Shown: positions 34,989-43,320 of the stretch, piece by piece
How the letters are laid out: every line of letters starts with the position of its first letter
How positions within the stretch are numbered: position 1 is the first letter of the stretch
From: Candidatus Limnocylindrales bacterium
GTDB taxonomy: Bacteria > Moduliflexota > Moduliflexia > Moduliflexales > JAUQPW01
Assembly: GCA_035559535.1 (NCBI GenBank)
Contig: DATMBG010000032.1
Span: 62,001-126,000 of the forward strand
Length of the DNA: 64,000 nucleotides
Direction: 5' to 3'
Translations under genes and position numbers: made by a program
The notes under the pieces: model-generated
The model's database searches: none
The model's input: the letters and a program-made list of their open reading frames with translations, nothing else
Told to the model about the DNA's origin: nothing

Positions 34989-36311
34989 ATGGGATACGTG
35001 AAAAACTTTTGGGGTGGTATTATTTTTCCTGGGATAATTATAGCCGGTTTTATCGTTCAGGCTTTCGCTTTAACCAATGAAGAGACCTCTTCACAACTTC
35101 AATTTAACTTTAATCTTCCCGGAGCCAGGGCTTTGGGACAGGGTGGTGCCTTTCTTTCCACGGCAGATGATGCCACGGCTTCGGCGGCGAATCCCGCCGG
35201 GCTTGTCATACCCCGACGACCCGAATTTTTAACCGAAATTCGATTCACCCGTTTTACAACCTTAGATGTTCCTGTGGAAGGGACTCCAACCTTAAATCCC
35301 AATGGTCAACCAACAATCCAGATTTTTACAGAAGATTTCACCAGCGGAACGATTACTTCTCCTTCCTTTTTAAGCTTTGCTTATCCAGCTTCAACCCAGC
35401 GCTTTTCTCTGGCTGTATTTCGGCAAGAGCTGGCAAATTTTACCCAGGATTTTGAAATAGGTCGCATTGTGATTCCTATCACGGGAGCCAGCGATGTTGA
35501 GATATTTCCGGTCAGCAGCCACCTGGATTTCAAAATAACCAACCTGGGGGGTTCCATGGGAGTCGAACTGGCCCGGGGTTTTTCCATTGGGGTAACGATC
35601 CAGGCATCGACGCTCAATATAGATTCCGAGCTAACCCGATTTGATCCCACCCGGATCAATCAGGTTTTTAATTCAACAGTCGATGAATCCGCTACGGCCC
35701 CGAGCCTTATTTTGGGTGGCTTATGGAAGCTTTACCGAACCCAAACACCCCTCAAAGAATTGTCGGTAGGAGGGGTATTTCGAAGTGGACCTCGATTCGA
35801 TTTAACCGAATCCATCAATTTTAGTATCGTTCCAGGGCAAACAGGTACCACTGTAGATTATACGGTCAAGGTGCCGGATGTTTATGGGGCAGGAGCTTCT
35901 TATCGTCAAGGAGGTCTGTTAACTTCAGATGATACCATCACCTTCTCCCTGGATATTATTCACATTCAATATTCGGATTTATTGGAAAATTTCCAAATTA
36001 CGCTGGCCGGTGCCAGTCCTGAAGAATTTACTGTTCAGGATGCCACTCAAATCCACGGAGGGGTGGAGTATAGCTTTTTTTCCGGAACAACCCTTATTTC
36101 TTTGAGGGGAGGATTCTTTACCGATCCAGATCATAGCATTACCTTCCAGGGAAATGATCTTCGTTTTCTGGTTCTTTTTCCAGAACGGGAGGATCAAACC
36201 CACGTTACTTTTGGTGGGGGAATTTCTCTGGGGAGACTCCGTATTGATGGAGCCGTTAATTTAGCGAATTCTATTTCTGAAGGGGTTATCACGGCGTTTT
36301 ATCGGTTTTAA
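34989..36311 (+). CDS. FadL/OmpP1-like outer-membrane beta-barrel protein
   Basis: The 440-aa protein has a signal peptide ending near A-F-A-L-T, then a hatch-like N-terminus, F-N-F-N-L-P-G-A-R-A-L-G-Q-G-G-A-F-L-S-T-A-D-D-A-T-A-S-A-A-N-P-A-G-L, typical of FadL/TodX and PorV relatives. The remaining sequence alternates as beta strands and ends in a barrel-type Y-R-F. The ATG at 34989 with AAAGGA upstream is preferred to a GTG at 34974. FadL proteins carry hydrophobic molecules across the outer membrane; PorV relatives serve secretion. Its position between a lipoprotein and a PEGA protein suggests an envelope partner of the kinase cluster. Confidence 0.8.
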   Translation: MGYVKNFWGGIIFPGIIIAGFIVQAFALTNEETSSQLQFNFNLPGARALGQGGAFLSTADDATASAANPAGLVIPRRPEFLTEIRFTRFTTLDVPVEGTPTLNPNGQPTIQIFTEDFTSGTITSPSFLSFAYPASTQRFSLAVFRQELANFTQDFEIGRIVIPITGASDVEIFPVSSHLDFKITNLGGSMGVELARGFSIGVTIQASTLNIDSELTRFDPTRINQVFNSTVDESATAPSLILGGLWKLYRTQTPLKELSVGGVFRSGPRFDLTESINFSIVPGQTGTTVDYTVKVPDVYGAGASYRQGGLLTSDDTITFSLDIIHIQYSDLLENFQITLAGASPEEFTVQDATQIHGGVEYSFFSGTTLISLRGGFFTDPDHSITFQGNDLRFLVLFPEREDQTHVTFGGGISLGRLRIDGAVNLANSISEGVITAFYRF

Positions 36312-36396
36312 GGACCTCCGGTCCATGTCCGTTGTGACTTCTCATAGACTCCAAACCATAGACCCAAATCGTCTACAACAGCAACGGATAAAAACA

Positions 36397-37989
36397 ATGC
36401 GTAAAGCAACTTTCCTGATCGTCCTTTTTTTAATAACCTGGGGGCAAGTGGCAAAGGCCGCCAAGGAGTGGTATGACTATTACCAAGATGGGCTTCAGGC
36501 CATGAAAAATCAGAGATGGCGGGAGGCCGTAGAAAATTTTGAGAAAGCCGTTGCCGAAAACCCACAGCCAAGAAAGCGGGTCGTAACGCCGGGGAATTGG
36601 ATTCTGACCGATTATTATCCTTACCTTCAACTGGGGATTGCTTACCTTCGTCTTGGACAGCCGGAAATAGCTGAAAAATACCTGAATAAAGCCTTAGCCT
36701 TTGAGGTAGAACCCAGGGTGGAGGTTTATCGGTATTTAGCCGAAGTAGATGAGATAAAGAAGCGCTCCCTGGAGAGACGCTATACGGACTTAAAGGAAGA
36801 AAAAAATAGCCCGGAGCGTGGATTACCTCTTCCGGAGACCCCGACACCGGTACCCATCAAGGTTCCAACTCCCACTCCGGTTCCGACTCTGGTTCCAACC
36901 CAGATTCCAACTCCTACGATTCTGGAAGTGGATTTAACCCCGGTTCAAAAACCCCCTCCTATGGTTCCACCCCTTCCCACCCCCCGGATTCCAGAGACTG
37001 TCATTCCAACTCCTACACCCCTGGTACTGACAGGAACCTTATTTATCGATAGTGTTCCTTCTGAAGGAACGGTTCTCTTAAATGGTCAAAAAAGAGGGGA
37101 AACTCCGTTAAACCTCATTGTAAAAGAGGGTGTTTACGAGGTAGAGATTATAAAACGAGGGTATCCCGGGTATCGAACCAGGATAACCGTTCAACCTAAT
37201 CAATTGAATAAGTACCTCTACGCCTTGGGGGAATATGATTGCGATTATGATTCCTCGGCAGATCGAAATCCCGCCCGGGCTATTAATCTGGAAACTTTTA
37301 TGAAATCAGATCAGGCCGCGGAGGTGGATTATGACAAAGGGGATTGCACGGACTGGTTTAGTGTAACAATTCCCAGGGAGGGAAAATGGACCTTTGAGAT
37401 TCAACTCCTCGATAACCTGAAAGCCAATATCGAAGTGGGGGTTTATGGTCCGGATAACAGTACAAAACTTCTGGGTACAGGGACCCGAGACTTCAATCAT
37501 ACGGAAATGATTCGTTTTACCCCCGAGACTTTTATACCCCCCGGCCTTTACTATCTCAGGATTCATGCCAGGGGTAGGGGAGACCGGGCCCTGTATAAAC
37601 CCATGTATGAACTTACGGAAGAAGTCGTTTTAGTTGAAACTCCCGTTGTAGCTGCTCTAACGCCAACCCCCCTTCCAACTTCTACGCCGCTCCCAATCCC
37701 AACGGCACAAGCCGTTCAAGAGTCCAGACCCAACACCCAATGGCCTGAGATTTCCATTACCATTCCCTATGCTCTTCTGGCTCTGGCTTCCGTCGCGTTT
37801 TGTCTGGCTTTTGTGGCGATTGTGATGACCCTCAAATCAAAATCCAGATATCCGTCCAGACCCAGACCGCCTTTTGAGGGGATCAGGAAAAATCCCCCGG
37901 CGGGACCCCTCGAAAAATCTAAATCAGAAATTCTAGAGGAAGAAGATGAAACCTTATTTTTAATGAAAATGGATCTTCGAGATAAATGA
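36397..37989 (+). CDS. TPR and PEGA-domain protein with Pro/Thr stalk and C-terminal membrane anchor
   Basis: The protein is 530 aa from the ATG at 36397 (MRKATFLIV); an ATG at 36325 would bury the signal sequence. Order: signal peptide to ~A-K-A; TPR-like helices ~25-135 (Y-Y-Q-D-G-L-Q-A-M-K-N-Q-R-W-R-E-A-V-E-N-F); P-T-P-x-P-x-P stalk ~140-210; PEGA domain ~212-280 (G-T-L-F-I-D-S-V-P-S-E-G-T-V-L-L-N-G); a beta domain ~285-405; a second short Pro/Thr stretch; and a membrane helix near 455-480 followed by a basic then acidic tail. The tail should face the cytoplasm, where it could meet the kinase or FHA scaffold. PEGA domains bind cell-surface structures. Confidence 0.8.
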   Translation: MRKATFLIVLFLITWGQVAKAAKEWYDYYQDGLQAMKNQRWREAVENFEKAVAENPQPRKRVVTPGNWILTDYYPYLQLGIAYLRLGQPEIAEKYLNKALAFEVEPRVEVYRYLAEVDEIKKRSLERRYTDLKEEKNSPERGLPLPETPTPVPIKVPTPTPVPTLVPTQIPTPTILEVDLTPVQKPPPMVPPLPTPRIPETVIPTPTPLVLTGTLFIDSVPSEGTVLLNGQKRGETPLNLIVKEGVYEVEIIKRGYPGYRTRITVQPNQLNKYLYALGEYDCDYDSSADRNPARAINLETFMKSDQAAEVDYDKGDCTDWFSVTIPREGKWTFEIQLLDNLKANIEVGVYGPDNSTKLLGTGTRDFNHTEMIRFTPETFIPPGLYYLRIHARGRGDRALYKPMYELTEEVVLVETPVVAALTPTPLPTSTPLPIPTAQAVQESRPNTQWPEISITIPYALLALASVAFCLAFVAIVMTLKSKSRYPSRPRPPFEGIRKNPPAGPLEKSKSEILEEEDETLFLMKMDLRDK

Positions 37990-38037
37990 CTCTTTGTGGC
38001 CTTCCCGCTCAAAGGCAATAGGGACTTTTCTAGATTT

Positions 38038-39399
38038 TCACCGTTCCTGTAATCCATACTCCTTCAACTTCCGCCATAGTGTGCTCTTAGAAATTTGTAA
38101 AATTTGGGCCGTTTTTTTCTTGTTTCCACCACACTGTTGAAGAACTTCCAGGATGTAGTTTTTCTCATTCTCTGCAAGGGACACCAGCTTACTTGAAGGC
38201 TTAGAGGGGATTGAGGGGAAGGTCTGTTCCAGGCCCTGAATATGCCGGGGGAGATTTTCAGGTAGGATAATTTCCCCGGTAGCCAGAGCCACAGCTCGTT
38301 CTATCACATTTTCCAGTTCCCGAACATTGCCCGGCCAGTCATATCTAACCAATAGATCCACTGCCTCTTGGGAGATAGACCGAATCGGTTTATGCATCTT
38401 ATTACGATATCTTTCTAGAAAGTGATTTACCAGGAGCGGGATATCATCTTTACGCTCTCGTAGAGCTGGAAGTTTGATGGGAATGACGTTAAGTCGGTAG
38501 AAGAGATCTTCTCGGAAGGTTTTTTCTTGAATGGCCTGTTGTAAATCTTTATTGGTAGCCGCAATAAGCCGGACATCTACATGGAAAGATTTATTATCTC
38601 CAATCCGACGGATCTCTCCGCTTTGAAGAAATCGAAGTAGTTTGACCTGGATGGCCGGAGAAATTTCTCCGATTTCATCCAAAAAAATGGTTCCCTGGTG
38701 GGCTTCTTCGAAAAGACCTTTTCGATTTTTAATAGCTCCGGTGAAAGCCCCTTTGATGTGGCCAAAAAATTCACTATCCTGAAGCCCTTCGGGTAAGGCA
38801 CTACAATTGACGATCACAAAAGGCTTGTCTTTCCTGGGACTATTATTGTGAATGGTTTGGGCAATAAGCTCTTTACCTGTACCACTCTCTCCCAGGATCA
38901 AAACGGTACTATCGGTTTGACAAACCTGGGTGACCAGCTTCAAGATATCCAGCATTTTAGGCGAATTCCCCACAATATTTTCAAATTTATATCGCTCTCG
39001 AACCTGCTCTTCCAGGAGTTTGACCCGCTCGGTCAAGGTCTTCCGTTCCAATGCCTTATTAACAACCAGTACGATTTCCTCGGGCTCGAAGGGTTTTGCA
39101 ATATAGTCATAAGCCCCTATTTTCATGGCCTGCACGGCAGAATCCACCGTACCATAAGCGGTTATCACAATGACTTCCGTTTGTTGGGATATCTCTTTGA
39201 CCTTTTGGAGAACCTTAATCCCATCGATCTTTTCCATTTTCAAATCTGTAATAACCAGATCATAGGTTTTCCTTTCCAGAAGACGGAGGGCTTCTTCTCC
39301 GCAAGAAGCCTCTTCGACTTGATAACCTACCCGTTTTAAGGTAATTTTCAGAGTCGTTCGGATGCTCTTTTGATCATCAACCAGTAAAATTTCTGCCAC
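38038..39399 (-). CDS. NtrC-family sigma-54 response regulator
   Basis: The 453-aa transcription activator has three parts. The receiver (1-120) has phosphorylation site D52 and D8-D9. The AAA+ domain (~135-370) has Walker A GESGTGKE at 165-172, the sigma-54 contact loop G-A-F-T-G-A at 212-217 and D-E-I-G-E. A Fis-type HTH closes it (I-L-Q-I-S-K-S-T-L-W-R-K-L-K). The start codon is GTG at 39399. It follows the histidine kinase gene across an 80-base gap filled by a 30-bp hairpin. Its targets should carry sigma-54 promoters; none is obvious in the gaps I read. Confidence 0.93.
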   Translation of the reverse strand: MAEILLVDDQKSIRTTLKITLKRVGYQVEEASCGEEALRLLERKTYDLVITDLKMEKIDGIKVLQKVKEISQQTEVIVITAYGTVDSAVQAMKIGAYDYIAKPFEPEEIVLVVNKALERKTLTERVKLLEEQVRERYKFENIVGNSPKMLDILKLVTQVCQTDSTVLILGESGTGKELIAQTIHNNSPRKDKPFVIVNCSALPEGLQDSEFFGHIKGAFTGAIKNRKGLFEEAHQGTIFLDEIGEISPAIQVKLLRFLQSGEIRRIGDNKSFHVDVRLIAATNKDLQQAIQEKTFREDLFYRLNVIPIKLPALRERKDDIPLLVNHFLERYRNKMHKPIRSISQEAVDLLVRYDWPGNVRELENVIERAVALATGEIILPENLPRHIQGLEQTFPSIPSKPSSKLVSLAENEKNYILEVLQQCGGNKKKTAQILQISKSTLWRKLKEYGLQER

Positions 39400-39407
39400 G
39401 CTTTAAG

Positions 39408-39481
39408 AAGACCAGAGGCGAAAGGTGAAAGACAAAAAACAAAGGTTTTTATTTTATCTTTTACCTTTCGCCTCTGGTCTT
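39408..39481 (-). repeat. 30-bp intercistronic hairpin spanning the kinase stop codon
   Basis: The 19 bases AAGACCAGAGGCGAAAGGT (39408-39426) are perfectly complementary to 39463-39481. Pairing extends inward to about 30 bp (39437/39452) with two G-U-compatible mismatches and a 14-base loop. The right arm overlaps the histidine kinase stop codon and the left arm ends 9 bases from the regulator GTG. Confidence 0.8.
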
Positions 39482-41564
39482 ATAAAGGAAGGGTTACGAT
39501 AAAGGTCGTCCCTTTCCCTATTTCACTCTCTACCTCCAGTATTCCTTTATGGGCTTCTACAATCCGATGGGCGATGGGTAAACCGAGACCGGTACCTTGG
39601 GGTTTACTGGTGTGAAAAGGTTCAAAAATATTGGCAACTTCCTCTGGAGCAATCCCGATACCGGTATCAGAGATTCTCACCTGAAGCCCCTGGAAATCTC
39701 GCGTGGAAACGGTCAGTATTTCGATTTTGATAACTCCCTCATCCGGCATTGCTTCCAGTGCATTAATCAGCAGATTCCAGAAAACTTCATGCATCTGATC
39801 GGCATCTAAACGAACTTTGGGTAACTCAGGCTCACACCGCAGGTGGATTTTTATACGATCATTCCATCGGGTATCCTTTTTGAGGAGTCGAAGAACCTCT
39901 TCCATAACCTCCCGAATATCACTTTCCAAAAATACAGGTTCTCGAGGACGGGCAAACTGTAAGAAATTGGTAACAATCTTGTTGAGACGGTCGGTTTCCT
40001 CCACGATCACTCCCATTAATTCCAGATCTTCTTCGTTTAAATCTACATCGCGTTTAAGAAGCTTGGCCGAATTGGAGATGGCGACCAGAGGATTTCGGAT
40101 CTCATGGGCGAGACCGGCGGCCAGTCCTCCGATGGACGCAAGCCATTCCGATCTTCGAACCTGTTCCTGTAATTTTTTCTGCTCGGTGATATCCATGGCA
40201 AATCCTACCAGGGAAGCTTTCTCACCCCGGTCATTCTTAAGAACGGTGGCCGAAGAGTATAACCATCGGACATCTCGTTTGTTTTGGTGAATCATTCGAA
40301 ATTCAAGGCTTCTCCCCTTTCCTTCAAAGACCTTTCTCTGGGCATCAAAAACGCGATCCCGATCCTCTGGGTGAATCTGGCTAACCCATAAATTCTTGTT
40401 CCGGTAGTAATCTTCCGGTCGATATCCCAATATCTTCTCCACGACAGGGTTGAGATAGGTAATGCTTCCATCGGGAGAAACAATATAGATAATAAAATCC
40501 TTCGTACTCTCGATGAGGGATCGATACTTCTCCTCGGATTCTTTAATTCTATTGAACAGGCGTGTATTTTCAATAGCAATGGCCAGTTGGGGGGTTATCT
40601 GTTTAACCAGGTCAAATTGATCTTCTGAGAAGTTATTTACCTTTCGGCTGGCAAAACTGATGGTACCGATGACCTCTCCTCGACAAAAGAGGGGATACGT
40701 GACACTGGAGCGAATCCCTTCTTTCAACAACTTGGTCATCCCCCAATAGGGGCTCTCCGCCACATCCTGGATCAAAACAGGTTTACCGGTATCGACCACT
40801 TCCCCCAGATGGGTCTCGGCTTTAGGAATGAAAGTACCCTCTTGCAAGTCACCGGATTCTAAACTTTCATAATACTTGACCAGGGCATAAATCTGAAAGC
40901 CCGTTTTTTGTTCGTCTAAAAGACTCACGGTCATCCGATCGAAATCGAAAACTTTTTTTAACTCGGCCCCGATGGCTTCATAAACGTCTTTAATATCCAG
41001 ACTTGAGGCGATGATTTTATTTACATTGCTGATAACCTCTTTTTCCTTATCAATTCGCTTGCGTTCTGTAATATCCCGGGAAATCCCCAAAACATAAATA
41101 ACCTGACCCGTCTCGTCCCGGATTGGATCCAAGCTGGTACTAAACCAGAATTCTTTACCCGGAATCTTATAGGTGTGCTCGTGAATAGTGCCTTCTCCGG
41201 TTCCAAAAACTTTTTGAATATGGGCCATGTATAAATCAGCTTCTTTTTTGGAGAAGAGTTCATAGATATTTTTTCCTACAAAATCGGTGGGATTCCCGCC
41301 AATAATACGGGCTGCTATACGGTTCATGGATATACAATTTCCTTCCGAGTCTACGGTAAAGATGGCATCTCCCGCACTGTCTACCAGGGTTTTATACTTG
41401 GCTTCAAATTCCCTGAGTCGTTTGCTCTCCTCCTTAACCTCGCGTTCCAGTTGCTCAGCCAAAATCCGATACTTCTCCACGGACTTCTTGATTTCCAGAT
41501 ACTCCTTGCTAAGCTCTTCATAGGCTTTAACCAGGTCCTTAAATCCTTTGGTGGACTTTTTCAT
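39480..41564 (-). CDS. Cytosolic sensor histidine kinase with PAS-GAF-PAS input
   Basis: The 694-aa protein has no membrane segment. Domain order: coiled coil (~5-60), PAS (~60-175, N-C-I-S-M-N-R-I-A-A-R-I-I-G), GAF (~185-335), PAS/PAC (~345-465, W-L-Y-S-S-A-T-V), HisKA with H487 in H-E-I-R-N-P, then the ATPase with N-x-L-I-N-A-L-E-A-M and D-T-G-I-G-I and G-T-G-L-G-L-P-I. The GAF domain contains no obvious haem or cluster cysteines. It is the cognate partner of the NtrC-type regulator immediately downstream. It follows the HpaB-like gene on the same strand, so a flavin or aromatic-metabolism signal is possible but unproven. Confidence 0.92.
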   Translation of the reverse strand: MKKSTKGFKDLVKAYEELSKEYLEIKKSVEKYRILAEQLEREVKEESKRLREFEAKYKTLVDSAGDAIFTVDSEGNCISMNRIAARIIGGNPTDFVGKNIYELFSKKEADLYMAHIQKVFGTGEGTIHEHTYKIPGKEFWFSTSLDPIRDETGQVIYVLGISRDITERKRIDKEKEVISNVNKIIASSLDIKDVYEAIGAELKKVFDFDRMTVSLLDEQKTGFQIYALVKYYESLESGDLQEGTFIPKAETHLGEVVDTGKPVLIQDVAESPYWGMTKLLKEGIRSSVTYPLFCRGEVIGTISFASRKVNNFSEDQFDLVKQITPQLAIAIENTRLFNRIKESEEKYRSLIESTKDFIIYIVSPDGSITYLNPVVEKILGYRPEDYYRNKNLWVSQIHPEDRDRVFDAQRKVFEGKGRSLEFRMIHQNKRDVRWLYSSATVLKNDRGEKASLVGFAMDITEQKKLQEQVRRSEWLASIGGLAAGLAHEIRNPLVAISNSAKLLKRDVDLNEEDLELMGVIVEETDRLNKIVTNFLQFARPREPVFLESDIREVMEEVLRLLKKDTRWNDRIKIHLRCEPELPKVRLDADQMHEVFWNLLINALEAMPDEGVIKIEILTVSTRDFQGLQVRISDTGIGIAPEEVANIFEPFHTSKPQGTGLGLPIAHRIVEAHKGILEVESEIGKGTTFIVTLPL

Positions 41565-41574
41565 TATAAAAGCC

Positions 41575-41621
41575 CAAAGTCTAAAATCCTAGATGAATTT
41601 GACTCTGGACTTTAGACTTTG
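41575..41621 (-). repeat. Intercistronic hairpin between the HpaB-like and kinase genes
   Basis: CAAAGTCTAAAATCC (41575-41589) pairs with GGACTTTAGACTTTG (41607-41621) at 14 of 15 positions, the mismatch being G-U compatible on one strand. It occupies most of the 65-base gap. Confidence 0.7.
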
Positions 41622-41629
41622 AGCAGGTA

Positions 41630-43075
41630 TTAGTCTCGAATCTGGGCGACCCTTTTAACAAATTCAATACAGGGTTTTGGATCATATTCCCGATAAATAG
41701 TTATTTTTTGGGCTTCCAAAGAGCCTTCTGCATGGATGGCCAGGACTTCATGATACCCCCCAAAATCAGAGGCCGTGAGGTCTCGGATCAGATTAAATAG
41801 TTTTAATCGGTTCTCGGTAGAGATTCCCCTAGCCCCACCCAGGTATTTCTGGATATAGGGACGGGTTTCCGGGTTGAGCCAGTCCTCTTCAGAAGGTCCG
41901 GTTACCAGAAGACCCCCGGCAATGTCCTGAAGCCAGCTGACCGCCTGGTGGTAATGACTGGCGAAATAATATTTCGCGATATTGGTAATGAGGGTATCTG
42001 GAACTGCAATTCCCGGATCTACCACATGGCATTCGTAGGCAGAAGCCCGGGTAAGGGCCCGAACCGTTTCTGTATAACTGATGAGCTGGGTGATTTTTTC
42101 TCGAATATGAGAAGCCTTTTTAACCCCATTGGCTTCGGCCATAAGCTCGGCTGCGCCAATGAACAGTTCACAGAGTGGTGGTTTATAGGAAATAGCCGTA
42201 AAACGATGGAATTGGACGAAAGTTGTGGCTAAAGGTCCTGCAAACTGCCATTCTCCTTTCATAAAGACCCGTTCCCAGGGAACGAAGACATCATCGAAAA
42301 TGGTCAGAGATTCCATCAACCGATGATGGGTGCTTACCGGATGATGGAAGTCACTGGGAGGTACACTGCCAAAGGGACTCACAATCATCTTAAGTCCTTT
42401 GGTATTGGCCGGGATGGCAAAGGCCACGGCATAATTTTTATCCCCTTCCCCTAGAGCCCGGGTAGGGATTACCAGGATCTCATTTACGGCAACCGCCGAG
42501 GTGGTATGAACCTTTGCTCCCCGCACTATAATACCGTCTTTGGTTTCATCGACGATTCGAACATAATAATCCGGGTGTTCCTGCTCTGAAGGCCGCAGAC
42601 CTCGATCTCCTTTTACATCTGTCTGTGCCGTAGCCATGCTTAGATCATTTTGCCGACAGTATTGATGATATTTTTGAACCCGTTCAAGATAGTGACTCCC
42701 GAGCTGATCGTCCATCTTTTTAGCAATGATATAAAGGGCAAAAATGGCATCGGTTCCAATTTCCTTGATGATGGGAACCACTCCATGACCGGCTCGGGTT
42801 CCCGTTAAAATCATTTCATGCCGTTTCAGAAGATCCTCTGCATTCCTGGGGATTTTAAAATATCGGCTGCTGATTTCTCCCGTTTCCGGATCCTGATAGG
42901 TCATCAGATCTTTGTATCGGGGATCTTCTGCCAGGTGATAATCCCCGGCAGCATGCTCAATAGCCACTCTTATATCGGGATGGGTCGTTACATCTTTAAC
43001 CTGTTCCCCCCGGTAATAAACCATACGACCATCCCGTAAACTTTCTATATATTGTTCAGCAGATCTAAGTGCCAT
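41630..43075 (-). CDS. HpaB/4-hydroxybutyryl-CoA-dehydratase-family flavoprotein lacking Fe-S ligands
   Basis: The 481-aa protein is clearly of the acyl-CoA-dehydrogenase-like HpaB/AbfD family. Conserved blocks include T-D-V-K-G-D-R-G-L-R-P (152-162), the G-I-I-V-R-G-A-K-V-H-T-T-S-A-V-A substrate/FAD region, P-T-R-A and D-D-V-F-V-P-W-E-R-V-F-M-K-G-E-W. In AbfD three cysteines and one histidine hold a [4Fe-4S] cluster. Here the histidine (H290) remains, but cysteine positions read T-G-T-R-A-G-H-G (91-98) and Y297. An FAD-only monooxygenase (4-hydroxyphenylacetate-type) is therefore likelier than a dehydratase. AAGGAG precedes the ATG. It heads a series with the HK/RR pair. Confidence 0.82.
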   Translation of the reverse strand: MALRSAEQYIESLRDGRMVYYRGEQVKDVTTHPDIRVAIEHAAGDYHLAEDPRYKDLMTYQDPETGEISSRYFKIPRNAEDLLKRHEMILTGTRAGHGVVPIIKEIGTDAIFALYIIAKKMDDQLGSHYLERVQKYHQYCRQNDLSMATAQTDVKGDRGLRPSEQEHPDYYVRIVDETKDGIIVRGAKVHTTSAVAVNEILVIPTRALGEGDKNYAVAFAIPANTKGLKMIVSPFGSVPPSDFHHPVSTHHRLMESLTIFDDVFVPWERVFMKGEWQFAGPLATTFVQFHRFTAISYKPPLCELFIGAAELMAEANGVKKASHIREKITQLISYTETVRALTRASAYECHVVDPGIAVPDTLITNIAKYYFASHYHQAVSWLQDIAGGLLVTGPSEEDWLNPETRPYIQKYLGGARGISTENRLKLFNLIRDLTASDFGGYHEVLAIHAEGSLEAQKITIYREYDPKPCIEFVKRVAQIRD

Positions 43076-43320
43076 GATTTCTTCTCCTTCTAATTACCTT
43101 ACAGGTTATGAAGTGATAACAATGACCTGAAATTTCCACTTAAGCTTTTTATTTAACAAAGCCCTTTCATCCTGTCAATTTAATATTACCTGGAGTAAAG
43201 GTTAAAAAACCGCTATGAAGTAATTTTTACAGACTCTTTAAGGGTTCTCAAGGAAATAATCAATCCACGAACGATTTTTCTTGCCTGTTCCATGTAAACC
43301 CGGCATATTACATAAAGGTT

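Noticed and set aside
29027-37989. Type VI secretion interpretation of the FHA/kinase/phosphatase set
   Set aside because: PpkA, PppA and Fha accompany T6SS, but no Tss/Hcp/VgrG gene is present and the envelope partners are different.
41630-43075. Calling the flavoprotein a 4-hydroxybutyryl-CoA dehydratase
   Set aside because: The cysteine ligands of the [4Fe-4S] cluster are absent, so dehydratase chemistry is not supported.
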